A stretch of DNA of 64,000 nt, from NCBI RefSeq assembly GCF_030272615.1, contig NC_081411.1, positions 827,814,897-827,878,896 of the forward strand, read 5' to 3'. Shown piece after piece: positions 1-11,153 of this stretch. The first letter of the stretch is position 1. Each line of letters begins with the position of its first letter. The stretch is from Cryptomeria japonica. Its lineage: Eukaryota > Streptophyta > Pinopsida > Cupressales > Cupressaceae. The translations under genes were made by a program, and so were the position numbers. A model generated the notes under the pieces. The model made no database searches. It saw nothing but the letters and a program-made list of their open reading frames with translations, and was not told the DNA's origin.

Positions 1-594
1 ATATCGATAACTATGATAAAACCTTCTAGCAATTAATTCCTCCTTGATAGCCATTCTACATTTGCATATAAATAACCTATTCATTGATAATCATACTATG
101 TATTTTGTTTATGTTCATTGATTAATAAATCTTGTATTTAAATTTATATCGATTAACATAAATAATGATAAATAAATGATTAATCAAAACACCGATTAAT
201 ATCGGGTTGCATATGATATATCGGGTGGCATTATAATAAAAGGTTACCGATAGTTATCGGGTGTTAAGCCTACACCGATAGTTATCGGTTGTTAAGGCTA
301 ACATGCCGATAACTATTGGCTGTTAACATTGTGTGAACACCGATAGACATCGGTTGTTATGATACTTCCACACCGATTGGTATTAACATTGAACATGCAT
401 TTGTTTAGTATAAACAAAGAGGCACGATCAAGTAATGTCTTGATCGGTCATGACCGATCAAGGCATTGCTTGACCGTACCCCATTTGTAATATACTTATA
501 TTGAGTGGCATTCGTGAGATACGATATAGAATATATTAAATGCTCCTCACCTGCCACAAACAAGAAGATAGTCAGATTCATACATTGAGGCTAT
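1..594. other. LTR-like intergenic DNA with palindromic CCGATA/TATCGG motifs
   Basis: No open reading frame of interest. Between about 190 and 390 the motif CCGATAnnnATCGG (also CCGATAGTTATCGG and decayed forms) recurs roughly every 40-50 bases, each copy being a short palindrome, often followed by TTGTTAAG or TGTTAAC. The composition and motif reuse resemble an LTR or other repeat interior, but no boundary is visible because the window starts inside it. It is cut off on the right by the hAT-like element that starts at 595. Confidence 0.4.
428..473. repeat. 46-bp imperfect palindrome
   Basis: The two 23-base arms (428-450 and 451-473) are reverse complements except at two pairs. The central 24 bases (439-462, around GGTCATGACC) are a perfect palindrome with no loop. 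Such a structure can extrude a cruciform or be a dyad protein-binding site in an old LTR; the function is unknown. Confidence 0.75.
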
Positions 595-1635
595 CATAGT
601 TTTAAAACTCGTGGACTCGCCACGGACTCGCCACGGACTCGCGAGTCCATGGGAGCCACGAGTCGACTCGCCAAGACTCGCCGAGGCGAGTCCTGGCGAG
701 TCCATCTGAAAGACTCGCGAGTCTTGTGCAAGGACTCGCGCGAGTCTTTTGCATGGACTCGCGAGTCTTTCAGATGGACTCGTGCGACCTAGAGAAAATG
801 TCATGCAAGCTTTAAAATTGAGTTTAACATGTGAAAAAATTAGGTCTTTCCGTCAGGATTCATATCTGGAATATAACATTTAAGTATAAGTGACATTTCC
901 TTTTATCTTTCTTCTTTCTTATACTTTAAGTTATATTCCATATATACTGTCAGGATGTTTGAGAGTGGTTTCGGACCTCCAGGAGTTATAATGCAAAATC
1001 TAGTTTTTGGAGGATTCTTCAATTTTCCAGACTTAGTCAGATTTCAGGATTAGGAAGACATTCCAGACTTAGCCAAATTTCAGGGCATTTGAAGATCAAG
1101 ATGACATTCCAGACTTTAAGTTATATTCCATATATACTGTCAGGATGTTTGAGAGTGGTTTCGAACCTCCAGGAGTTATAATGCAAAATCTAGTTTTTGG
1201 AGGATTCTTCAATTTTCCAGACTTAGTCAAATTTTAGGATCTTTCGGCGATGCCCCTTGACCCCAACTTGGGGGCGTTGCCCCGAAACCCCCGTCGAAAA
1301 ATATGGGGGGAAATTGCGCCGATGGAAGTAGGGAAAATTTAACCTCCGAGTCTGATTAGGCTCCATATAAAAGCATAATTAGCATTGAAGAAATCTTGGT
1401 ATTATACATTTTAGAGTTGAAAGTTTGAAACTATGAGTATGTGACATGTGTAATGTTTCAATTATGGCTCTTATGTTCTCTAAATGCATTAATTTCTTTA
1501 TGTTTTTTTGTAAAACTACGGTTTTTTTTTTTGCCGAGTCCTTGCCGAGTCTTTCACGAGTCTTTCACGAGTCCGAGTCCGAGTCCAAATTTTTGGTTTG
1601 CCGAGTCCGTGGCGAGTCCGAGTTTTTCAACTATG
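595..1635. mobile_element. hAT-like non-autonomous DNA transposon with GACTCG subterminal arrays
   Basis: The ends are inverted repeats: 595 reads CATAGTTTTAAAACTCG and the complement from 1635 reads CATAGTTGAAAAACTCG, and both continue into GGACTCGCCACGGACTCG-like sequence for about 34 bases. The 8-bp direct repeat GAGGCTAT lies immediately outside both ends (587-594 and 1636-1643), the target-duplication length of the hAT superfamily. The terminal 150-200 bases at the left and about 100 at the right are packed with GACTCG/CGAGTC copies, as expected for subterminal transposase-binding repeats. The 1041-bp interior has no transposase frame; it holds a 190-bp-period direct repeat and a G/C-run stretch at 1245-1345. 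The superfamily call rests on target-duplication length and structure only. Confidence 0.7.
923..1236. repeat. Two direct repeats, period 190 bp, inside the hAT-like element
   Basis: 923-1046 and 1113-1236 are nearly identical (one clear difference is TTTCGGACC against TTTCGAACC). The unit begins ACTTTAAGTTATATTCC. The high identity suggests a fairly recent internal duplication of the non-autonomous transposon. Confidence 0.8.
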
Positions 1636-1643
1636 GAGGCTAT

Positions 1644-4466
1644 AATATATACAAGAAGATTAATTTAATAGAATATAACTTGCATATTGAATGTAAATTG
1701 AACATCATTTACATATTTTTTAGAGGAGTGATCTGTTGAGAGAAAACAGTTGTTTGCAAATAGTTTATGTTGACTTATATGGTGGTCCTGTGGACAGATT
1801 CATAATCTTAGTTTCTAAGCACATCTTAAAGTATACTAATTATATTCTTAGGCAGCAAAAAAAAACATGATACTTAAGAAGCATGTACTGACTGCAAATT
1901 GAATCGCACTTGGATGTTATGCTTGGTCTCATATGCTAGATGAGTAGAGGAAGATATTGGCACATCTTTGTTATTTATGGTGAGAAGTCTAAGGCAATAC
2001 ATTCAAATGATCTCACTTTCTAAAACAGTCACTACTTGTAGATGTAATCTTTGAAGATAAGTAACTATCCTTCCACAAGTGTACCTCCCACCCTAGTATT
2101 TATGATGCTTTTCTAGCTATTGTTAAATATTTAACCATATCAAATGTTTTTAGTGCGCTCGGGTCTCCTTAAGATGTTTGTTCTACACCTAACTGGGAAC
2201 TAAAGAGTATTTAGGTAGCAAGCTCAGATGCTAGTTATGTGATGTTGCCTAATTTTTTCCCCTCCCCATAAAATTTTTGATTTATATTTCATCTTGGAAT
2301 TCAGGTGTATTATTCTTATGTCTTGGTGCTTGTACACTTTCATAAAGTCCTTGTACTCACCCAGACTCTCGCACTTTCACTTATACTTTCTATATATTGG
2401 CTTTTCCATTTTAAATGTGTCAGGTTTTTTAGTTTTAAAGTGTGTTGGGTTTTGGTTGCAAACCTTCATCAGACCCTGGCAATCCTTCATGTACTTGGCC
2501 AAATAGTCCCTAAACTTCTTACTTGAATTGTTTTTAATCATTGTTGGACTTCATCCCAAGTTCAGACTTCGATACAGTTTCTTAATCTCATCGGAGCCTG
2601 ACACTTAAATTCATACTTCAACATTTCACTTAGTTCTTATCTTTTGGCTTTGAAGTTTCGAAGTCCAAGTTCTAAGTCCCTTGTCGGAGTACGACAACCA
2701 AACTTGAATTGGCCTTTATGATGATCCTTATGTTCAAGTCTTATGTCAAAGTCCAAGTCTGTAAAGTTTTAAAACAAACGTCGAACTCCGACGTGGTTTT
2801 CTAACCATGTCAATGTCCGATTGTTCAAGTTGTTGTCAGAGCAAGGAACAAAGAAGACCAAAGTAACAAAATGGAACAAAGGAAAAACCGGGCCGTGAAG
2901 AGGTTAGGAAAACTTGTTGGACTCCGATGCAATTGCCTAATTGTGTCGGAGCTTGACCATCTAAGCTGCACTCCAAGCACAAGGATAATGAAGGTAAAGA
3001 TTACACTTGGAAACTTAAAGAAAAAGTAGATCGTGGATAAGTTAGAAAAGCTTGTTGGACTCCAATGCTCCATCTTGAACTAAATAGGGACCAATATAGA
3101 TGAGGAAAGAATATGGCACAAAATGGGAGTTAGAAGCAATTTTAAAACCTTTAGTGGAGTCCGATGCTCATTCCTAATTGAAAGAAGCAGTGATAAAGTT
3201 AAAGGGAACAACTTTTGTTAAGCGGATGGGTGCCACCTATTTGGCAGGTCAAGTGCAGAGTTAGGTATGGAACCCGTGAGGGAAATGACGTGGAGAAATG
3301 TCAAGCATTTTGGTTTTGTTTGGTGTTCTTCCATGTAATAAGGTCATTTAAGACCATGTCATGTGGGTTGGAGTCCATATTAGGTTGCTAGGTGTGTTGG
3401 AGTGTCAAGATGCACAAGTTGTCCATTTTGCTAAAAGTTGTCAAATTTGCAAAACATGGAATATGAAGAGTCATAAGTTGTAAATGAGGGAAGTTGGATA
3501 GTTGTAACTCAAAATGTAGTTGAGAACTATTGGTAAATGTTTAAAGAAGCCTTGGAAGGTCGAACATAGGGAGAGGTGGTTGGAGATGGTGATTATTGAA
3601 AATCTTGAAATTGGAATGATAAACATATCTCTGTTTTTTGCAAATCTGAACATTACCCTGCTGTTTCTTTGCATTGTACGTGTTTGTATGAATTGATATT
3701 GATTTGGAAATGATTGGGGATGAAATACCATCAAATCTACTTTCTTTTCCTTTTTGTTTCACTCAATTTCATTGAGTTTTGAGGAAGTTATGAACGTTTT
3801 AGTGGTTACCATTTCCAGATTTTCCCTGTAACAGTCCTGTTGCAGCGTATTGTACGGACCTGTATTGGCTTGAAACCAGTGGGAAAAGATGGATAAATGA
3901 ATCTAGTTTCATTTGCTTTTGGTTTTGTTCAATTTCATGAAGATTTGTAGAAGTTATGATCATTTTTGTAAGTGCAGGTTTGAGTCTGCCTTAGGGTTAC
4001 CAGTTCTGGGAAAAATGGCATCTCTCTTATTTCCACCATTGGATTTTGACAAAAAATTGAGGAAAGGTCTGTAATAAGGTCCTTTTCAATCTCACCAAAG
4101 CGATTGGCCTAATTCTTTGATTTGTGAAAGTTATAGATGACTGTTCTTTTCTTTTGCATGCATGTTTGTCTAATTAAGCCTAGTCAATAAGTAGAACAGT
4201 CAAGTTGTGAAGCATTCCATACAAAGAACCCTACCCTGATTTTGGGATATGTTCAATAATGGCCAAGTGGGTATCTGAAACAAGTTTTCTTTTCTGGAGA
4301 TTGGTTGGGATTGAAACGTTATGTCTAAAAATGCCCTTTTGAAAGGCTACAAGCAAGAATGAGAGTTTGGGAAGGAAAACCCACCAATTGGTGATAAAGG
4401 GTTTGAAAGAGTGATTGTTTGTAAGTGTTTTGTGGTTGTCCACCCCTGCTCTGCGTCAAGTTGTAG
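1644..4466. other. No gene seen; degenerate interspersed repeats
   Basis: Short reading frames on both strands look like chance. From about 2560 to 3180 a unit containing GTTGGACTCC(G/A)ATGC recurs at roughly 2915, 3053 and 3155 with surrounding similarity (TTAGGAAAACTTG, TTAGAAAAGCTTG). From about 3740 to 4160 three diverged copies of a segment ending in GAAGTTATGA or GAAAGTTATAGA follow each other. Both patterns look like decayed LTR interiors, without recognisable ends. Confidence 0.4.
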
Positions 4467-5407
4467 GAGGCAACACAACCAGAAGCGAATGCACAATGTT
4501 GTCTGTAATTCAACTAGATAAACTCATCAGTAGCAGCTATCACAAATAGGAGATGATGCTATAGGGCAAAGGGAACGATAGCTCGACCTTAGTGCTGTTA
4601 TGAACCCCCTTTATAATGATCTGTATTTTTATGTTTGGGAGACTCGTTTAAGTTATATTGTAAGTAACGATTCTTTAAAAGAATCAGCTTTCAAGAAGTT
4701 ATGGACAGTTACAAAAGTTAGAACTGAAAGGGCTTCTTGGAGATCTATAAATAATCAAAAGACATTAGAAAGCCCATATTTTTGTTCCCCCTTATGTGTT
4801 GACATATGAGTGAGACTCGATCAGAAGGAGGCACTTTTATTCTATGAAAGGGAGAGAGCAAAAAATTTTCTGCTTTAGACATAACCTTTGTACAAGGGCA
4901 GGGTAGTCTTTGAGCTATTTGTTTTTCATCAGAAAAAGGAGGCGACACGACCAGAAGTAAATGCACAATGTTGTCTACAATCCAACCAAATAAACTAATT
5001 AGCAGTAGCCAACACAAATAGGAGATTATGCTACAGGACAAAGGGGATGATAGCTCAACCTTAGTGCTATTATGAACCCCTTTATAATTATCTGTATTTT
5101 TATGTTTGGGAGACTCTTTTAAGTTATATTGTAACAATTCTTTAAAAGAATCAGTTTTCAAGAAGTTATGGGCTGTTACAGAAGTTAGAACTGAAAGGGC
5201 TCCTTGGAGATCTATAAATATGTAATCAAAAGACATTAGAAAGCCCATATTTTTGATCCCCCTTATGCTTTGACATATGACTGAGACTAGATCAGGAGGC
5301 ACTTTTATTCTTTGTAAGGGAGAGCAGAAAATTTTCTGTATCAAACATAATCTTTGTACAAGGGCAGGGTAGTCTTTGAGCTATTTGTTTTTCATCAGAA
5401 AAAGGAG
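4467..5407. repeat. 472-bp tandem duplication, two copies
   Basis: 4467-4938 and 4939-5407 align throughout (for example GGAGGCAACACAACCAGAAG against GGAGGCGACACGACCAGAAG, and ATGAACCCC at 4602 and 5074). Each copy contains a TATA-like AGATCTATAAAT and ends AAAAGGAGG. A promoter-like block followed by about 100 bases to TTTGTACA suggests that the unit includes a short LTR, so this may be an LTR/internal/LTR tandem left by unequal recombination. The long reverse-strand frame across it has no recognisable domain. Confidence 0.75.
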
Positions 5408-6047
5408 GAAACATATATATTAAAATTTGTGTGTTTATGTGTATACCCGTTGACTGCAAGTTAATCTTTGAGTTTTCGCAGTTGTTCTTTGGTGCTTTCT
5501 TGTTCTATTAGATTATGCATATGTTTACTACGGAATCTTGAGTTCTAGGCTGTTCATATATCTGAAGAGGAATTACTGATTCTTTCTCTTGTTTATCATT
5601 CCTGGGGCATGAGTGGATAATTTGTGTTGTTTACCTTTGTTCCTTTAATCTTAAATCTCAATCGTATCTATAGCATGGTGATGCCTAGATGTTAGTTTGC
5701 CTTTCCCGCTTTCTCATTAAAAGCGTGGCCGAGAAATATTAAATTATATCTTATGAGGGAGCTGTACCTCTTAAATTCAAAGAAAAATCACTAATTTGAT
5801 AGTGATTTCTCCAACTGTCAGTTGCAGTTTGTCTTTACACCTAGGCTAAATCAAGTCAAATTATTGTTTATTCTAAAATGACAAATTTGTACACTAACAT
5901 GTAGACACTCAAAGAACTCAATGGCAAGCTCATGTGTACTTGTGATCCTTAGACTTGTCAAGAGGGTTGTGGTAGGCTTGAGTTGGGAGAATGCCATTGA
6001 CGATGGGGATTACTATTTTATTGAAAAAGGGAGTTGGTTTCTCCTAC
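5408..6047. other. No gene seen
   Basis: AT-rich intergenic DNA without recognisable coding or repeat structure. Its last five bases, CCTAC, are the target duplication of the adjacent solo LTR. Confidence 0.4.
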
Positions 6048-8006
6048 TGTAATATCCCCAACTATTTTTTTTATTTTTAAACACAACAAACACTTCAAGC
6101 ACCCGTTAAGGTTAGGAAAGATAATCTCAATGTTGCTGAAAGTAACCCTTTCCACCTTTTGATCACCGAGAGCCCAATCTGGGAGGGTGAGAGCATACAG
6201 TGTTGAGGGGATCGTTAGATGCTTGAAAACTGAGATTGATTACAAATTTGGGCGGCAAGCGAGCCCCTTCCGCTTATTCAGCGGGAGATGGAAACTTAGA
6301 AATTTCTTGGCGGCAATCTGCCAGGAACAAACCAAACACTGAAAATGACAATCACACTCTACCACTTATGCAGCGGGAGGACCAGACATGAAAATTATTA
6401 TCAACTCCACCGCTTATTCAGCGGGAGGACAACAATACATTCGACTCAACTGCTTATTCAGCGCGTGGACAATTACAAACCGAAATTACAATCACTGAAG
6501 GCAGCTAGGCCAGCCTCTTCCACTTGTGCAGTGAGAATTACATAGAGGAAAGCAAACTGAAACCGCTAATCGTACTACCATTTAGCTTTACAATAAACAT
6601 CACATAAGATAGAAGAGAATAAGAAGATCCAATCAGTCACCATGAATCACAACAAACTATGGAAAGCCACACCAACAAAGCCCAAACAACACTAGAGACT
6701 TGTACACACCCAAAAACTAGAATCGCTAAACACAAAACCACCGAAATCTCCTCCCACACAAGCACACCAAACACCAAAGGTGCGGCCAGCAAAGGAAGGT
6801 ACGACTAGCAAGGAAAGTACGACCAACAAGGAAAGCCACACTCTTCACCAAAAATCGCGCCCTCCAGAGGAAGAAGACGCCACACACTCAGCTCTCCAAC
6901 AAAACGCTATCCACAGGAATCAAACCAAGCAATCCAAGATCGAAGCACAACTAGGAGTGATGTCTCACACTCAAATCTGTAAAGAGCCCCAGGAGGTTTT
7001 CACCCTCGAAGTAGTTTGGAGTCAATCCTACAGCATAATAGTATAATTTTTATAATATCCCTCAAACGAGAGCCCAAAGCTCTTATTTATAACATTTGTT
7101 CACCAAAATTCAAAATCAACATCTCCAAATTCGCCCACATTACATGACATTTCATTTCACCCAAATGAGTGTTGCATTTCATTTAATTACACCAGCATAT
7201 GGCCGCCCAAGATGTATTTTTCCCTCTCCTAGACAAGTCCTAGACAAGTTCGAACTTGTCCAAGGTCCACAAGTAATATCTCAAAATACTTTTCCCTTTT
7301 TTGACCCCTGACTTAGGAGAAATAATAAAATCTTATGAATAGAATATTTTTCCCTCTTTCCTAAGTCGTCCAATTTAATAATTGAATATTAAACTTGGAC
7401 AAAGTATTGATATTTAATAAACCATTTTGCAGACCAAATGTCATAAAAATGTTAACTTAAGTCATTTTAATGATAAATGACCAAGTCCATTAAACTGCAT
7501 TCTGAACTCAACTATGCTTGCCAGAAATAGAACTGAGTCACTGAGCCATCAAATAACTGCCAAAAATAGCCGATGTTGCTAGACTTGACTGAAACCCTAA
7601 AAAATTTCCACCCTTACTAAAAATAGTGACTCCCAATTCCGTTAGGGTACAAACCGGGGTCAACTGGTACTAAAAATAGTAAGTCCACTGAAGAGTAGTC
7701 AGATGAAGTTGCATGTCATATTGTCGGAAAACTCTCGAAAAGCCCAAAAAAATGTGCTATTAAGACCCTACTTACTAAAAATAGTAAGTATGCAAACCTC
7801 AACTGAACGCAATGCATTTACCATCACTACGAAGCACTCTGAAAACCTAGAAAAACTCCACAATCAGGAATCCTAGACTCCAACTGCTACCCACTCAAAA
7901 TCCTCTCGGAAGATGGAAACCCTAATTCTGCCAAAAATAGCCTACGGGCCTCCAGAATAGGCTATTCTCCACCAAGAGTGATCACTGGTTGGAAGGGGAC
8001 ATTACA
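6048..8006. mobile_element. Solo LTR of an LTR retrotransposon, 1959 bp
   Basis: It starts TGTAATATCCCC and ends GGGGACATTACA, a 12-base terminal inverted repeat with one mismatch and the usual TG...CA ends. The same 5-bp target duplication, CCTAC, flanks it at 6043-6047 and 8007-8011. There is no internal gag or pol, so the copy is a product of LTR-LTR recombination. The ends resemble those of the solo LTR at 29288-30275. Inside are the hairpin array at 6270-6536 and several (C/T)AAAAATAGT motifs between about 7556 and 7955. The orientation cannot be fixed without the internal region. Confidence 0.85.
6270..6536. repeat. Five-copy array of CCGCTTATTCAGCGGGAG hairpins
   Basis: Copies start at about 6270, 6362, 6410, 6450 and 6519. 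The two best are CCGCTTATTCAGCGGGAG; the others carry one to several changes (CCACTTATGCAGCGGGAG, CTGCTTATTCAGCGCGTG, CCACTTGTGCAGTGAGAA). Each good copy can fold as a CCGCT/AGCGG stem with a TATTC loop. They lie within the solo LTR, spaced about 40-90 bp apart. Confidence 0.75.
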
Positions 8007-8011
8007 CCTAC

Positions 8012-10302
8012 TCTATGGAGAATCTTGTTGGTTGTCAATGAGATTATAAGATAAATTGTTTTTTGGGATGGTGTTGTTGAAAAATACTTGTTTTAGTTGA
8101 TTGCTATTGGCGTATTTGAATAGAAGGTGTTGACCATTTTGAGACCTTTGTGCCTATAGAAAAGATGTACACCATTTGGATTGTATTTGGTTTCAATTGG
8201 AGGTTCATCACATGGATGTGAAGAGTTGTTTTTGTGGTAGTATCTTGGTTTTGTCTTGTATGACACTTACGTTGTTTGTAACATGCATATGTCTATATAT
8301 TTGTTAAAGCATTCTTGTGGTATATGCTAAGAAAATATTTGATCATTTCTTCATTGAGAGAATTTCAGTTGTCATGAAATCATTGTAGTTTGTGTATTAA
8401 TCATGCCAATGATGGTATCCTTATTCTTGTGTTGCAAGCTGATAAATTGATCCTTACAACTAGTAATGTTGACATGATATCATGTGTGAAATAATAAACT
8501 TAATAAGACCTTTGATAGTGTTGATTTATGTTTGTTGCATTATTTTGTTGGTGCTTGTGTTTGACAACTAGTAGGTGTTATCATCTTGTTATAGAAAACA
8601 AATTATATGGAGAATTTTAAGTCCACCTTCATGAGTCTAGAGTTAAAAGAGCTAGTATTTATCCTCTTGGAAGGTAAATGTCACACTTTGTAGAGGAAAA
8701 TGATAGGCATCCTTATATTTAACTTGTAAAACATTGAACATTGACTTTGTTGTTGGTCTTGCTTCTAAATGCATGCAAGATTTTTGGTGGGAGAAAAATT
8801 GAAGTCAAGTAAGTGAATCCTAATATGCATAAAGGGATCACATCAACTTAGGGCATAATGTTGTTATAAGGCTAATGATTCTTTACTCAGTTACACATAA
8901 TTGATTTGGGATAGGGCCTAGGGTGATTGGTAGTCTACTAAGGCTTTGTGTATCACCTTTGTTTTGCTTTGATTGCATGGTCTACTAATTAGTTGGCAAT
9001 TACCTTTTTTTGATTAAGGAAAAATTGAAGATTTTGTCATAGGAGGACATAATCAAGTAGATTTGATATAGTTATTCTTGATGGGCCAGGGGTTTGACAA
9101 CGCGAACCTAATTTTTGGAGCGCCATATAGATTGTTTGGCATTTGGTGTAACTTAGCAGGACCAGGCATGTTGCGTAACTTGATAGGACCAGGCATGTTG
9201 AGGCCACAATATTATTTACACCATGTGATTTAAAACTGAACATTTAACTTGAGTTTAACCATCGTCCTCTCCTTATCCCTCCAAATCAAGCTTGATATTG
9301 TGTGGATGCATTTAGTATTTTACAAAATCTTGTTGTGGTCCCGTTGTATGATTTGTTGTGGTTACTATTTGTAGGAGCAACCTTAACTCGGAGCATGTAA
9401 CTGACCATACACATTATTGTGCACAAATGTGTGTTATCTCATGACTTCTATTGTAACTATCAAAGTTTTAAAACTTAGATTAGGAAAAACTTGGCAGCCC
9501 AAAAATTTGACATGGACCTAGGACTCAGTGAAAAACTCGACAAAAATCAACAAATAAAAAGTATTCATAAATTCATAAAATAAATTTAAATAACATTAAA
9601 AAATGCTGTTATGTGAGTAAATTCATAAAATAAATTTAAACAACATTAAAAAATACTATTAAGGAGTATGACAAATAAATTTTATTATTTTTTGAAAAAA
9701 TCATCTACTAGATGATTAGTTTCTAGTGAATGCTCACCAAAAACTGGCAAAATTGTGGCAAGTAATTGATAGCTGAGTAACTCACTAAGAAAATTTTGTT
9801 CATGAGTTGGGTGAATATATGAGAGTTTTAAACCTATGATACTCACAACATGGTGCGTATGCTTTTGTAAGTTGACTGAACGAAAGGGCGCTTGTTACTC
9901 TCAATGTTATCATGCATCTCTCCCTAATGCAAAGTTGAGACTTGTTAAATATCGAAAGTGAAGTCTTTATGAAAGCCTAGAAAAGTTACTGTGCCATTGC
10001 ATATTCAGGGTAAAGCCAGTTTTGGATGAAATATAATGTAATATTAGGTTTATATTTATATGGTTTTAATTAAAATTGATTTGAGATGGTTAGACTAATT
10101 TAATTAGTTATAATTAGTTTATAACAGAGTTATATTCACCTAGAACTTTATATTAGTGATTATTTCAACATTTTGTTAAATATTCTTTCTGCAATTCGTT
10201 TCTCAATTTGATTTCTTAGCGGAATCATTCTTTTGGCCCTAAATATACGAGTAACTAATGAGATTTGTGTGGACCAATGGATTGGTCTCCAAATAAAATT
10301 TG
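8012..10302. other. No gene seen; two minor tandem duplications
   Basis: AT-rich intergenic DNA. About 9150-9205 holds two copies of a roughly 30-base unit containing GGACCAGGCATGTTG. About 9570-9665 holds two copies of a roughly 50-base AT-rich unit (AATTCATAAAATAAATTTAAA). Nothing else is supported. Confidence 0.4.
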
Positions 10303-10988
10303 ACATAGGTTTTTGACCAGCTTACATGGGGGTGTGCCCCCTGCCCTGAAACTTGGTCTCCCTCTCCCCTAGCCGTTTCGGGGACGGGGGGACGGCAAAG
10401 GGACGTCCCCTTGCCGCCCTTGCTACACCAAAAATCCCAAGAAACGCCAAGAAACGTCCCCAGCCATTTGGGGACGTCTTGCTGTCCTTGGGACGACAAG
10501 GGGACCTCCCCTTGGTGTCCCCCCGTCCCCAAAACAGCTAACCGTCCCCTGCGGTTGGGAATGATTCTAGGATTACAAAAGCAAACAAATTAAAGTTTTT
10601 TTTAATTTTATTTGCTTCTATTGGTAGATGGGGCATCCACAAGCCTTCCTAAACCACAAAGGAACCCTAAAATGACATAAAGAGTTAAAACCAAAACAAA
10701 ACGCTAACCCTTTAGCCAGGATTGGTTGGGCTACCATTGGATGATCCACTTTTGCTAGAGGGTTATAGTGACTTAGATAGTTCTAAGTCTTTGGATATTG
10801 AGAGCCCAAATGATGCTTAGTTTAATAGATTGTTGTATTTTGATGTTTGAGACTTTTGGATATTAATAGACCATGGTTTTTTGATGTTTGAGACTGCTGT
10901 TATGATGCTTTATTGAAATTTATTGTGCTGATATACTACTGCTCCCATGATTTATTTACATAATGATATTGTTGTTATCAGTTATTGA

Positions 10989-11058
<70 letters not shown>

Positions 11059-11153
11059 TATATTTTGAAAAATTCATGCCCTCTAGGGGATGTCTCGGAA
11101 ATGTGTCCCCTGCCGTTGCCATCCCCAAAACACCGTGGAACATAGGTTTTTGA
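10303..11153. mobile_element. Insertion bounded by 14-bp direct repeats, with GGGACGTCCCC-type arrays
   Basis: The 14 bases ACATAGGTTTTTGA occur at 10303-10316 and again at 11140-11153, which looks like a target-site duplication around an 823-bp insertion. The left part (about 10370-10560) is packed with GGGGACG, CGTCCCC and GGGACGTCCCC, and the right end (about 11085-11135) has related motifs in opposite orientation (GTCCCCTGCCGTTGCCATCCCC). The architecture recalls the GACTCG-rich hAT-like element at 595-1635 but with a different short motif, although 14 bp is long for hAT and suits retroposition better. There is no coding capacity. The class is uncertain. Confidence 0.5.
10991..11054. repeat. 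Compound microsatellite (TC)n(TA)n
   Basis: About 15 TC units (10991-11020) are followed directly by about 17 TA units (11021-11054). It lies inside the 10303-11153 insertion. Confidence 0.95.

Noticed and set aside
4745-5344. 199-codon reverse-strand open frame
   Set aside because: It spans a tandem duplication of LTR-like DNA, repeats its own peptide because of that, and contains no recognisable domain.
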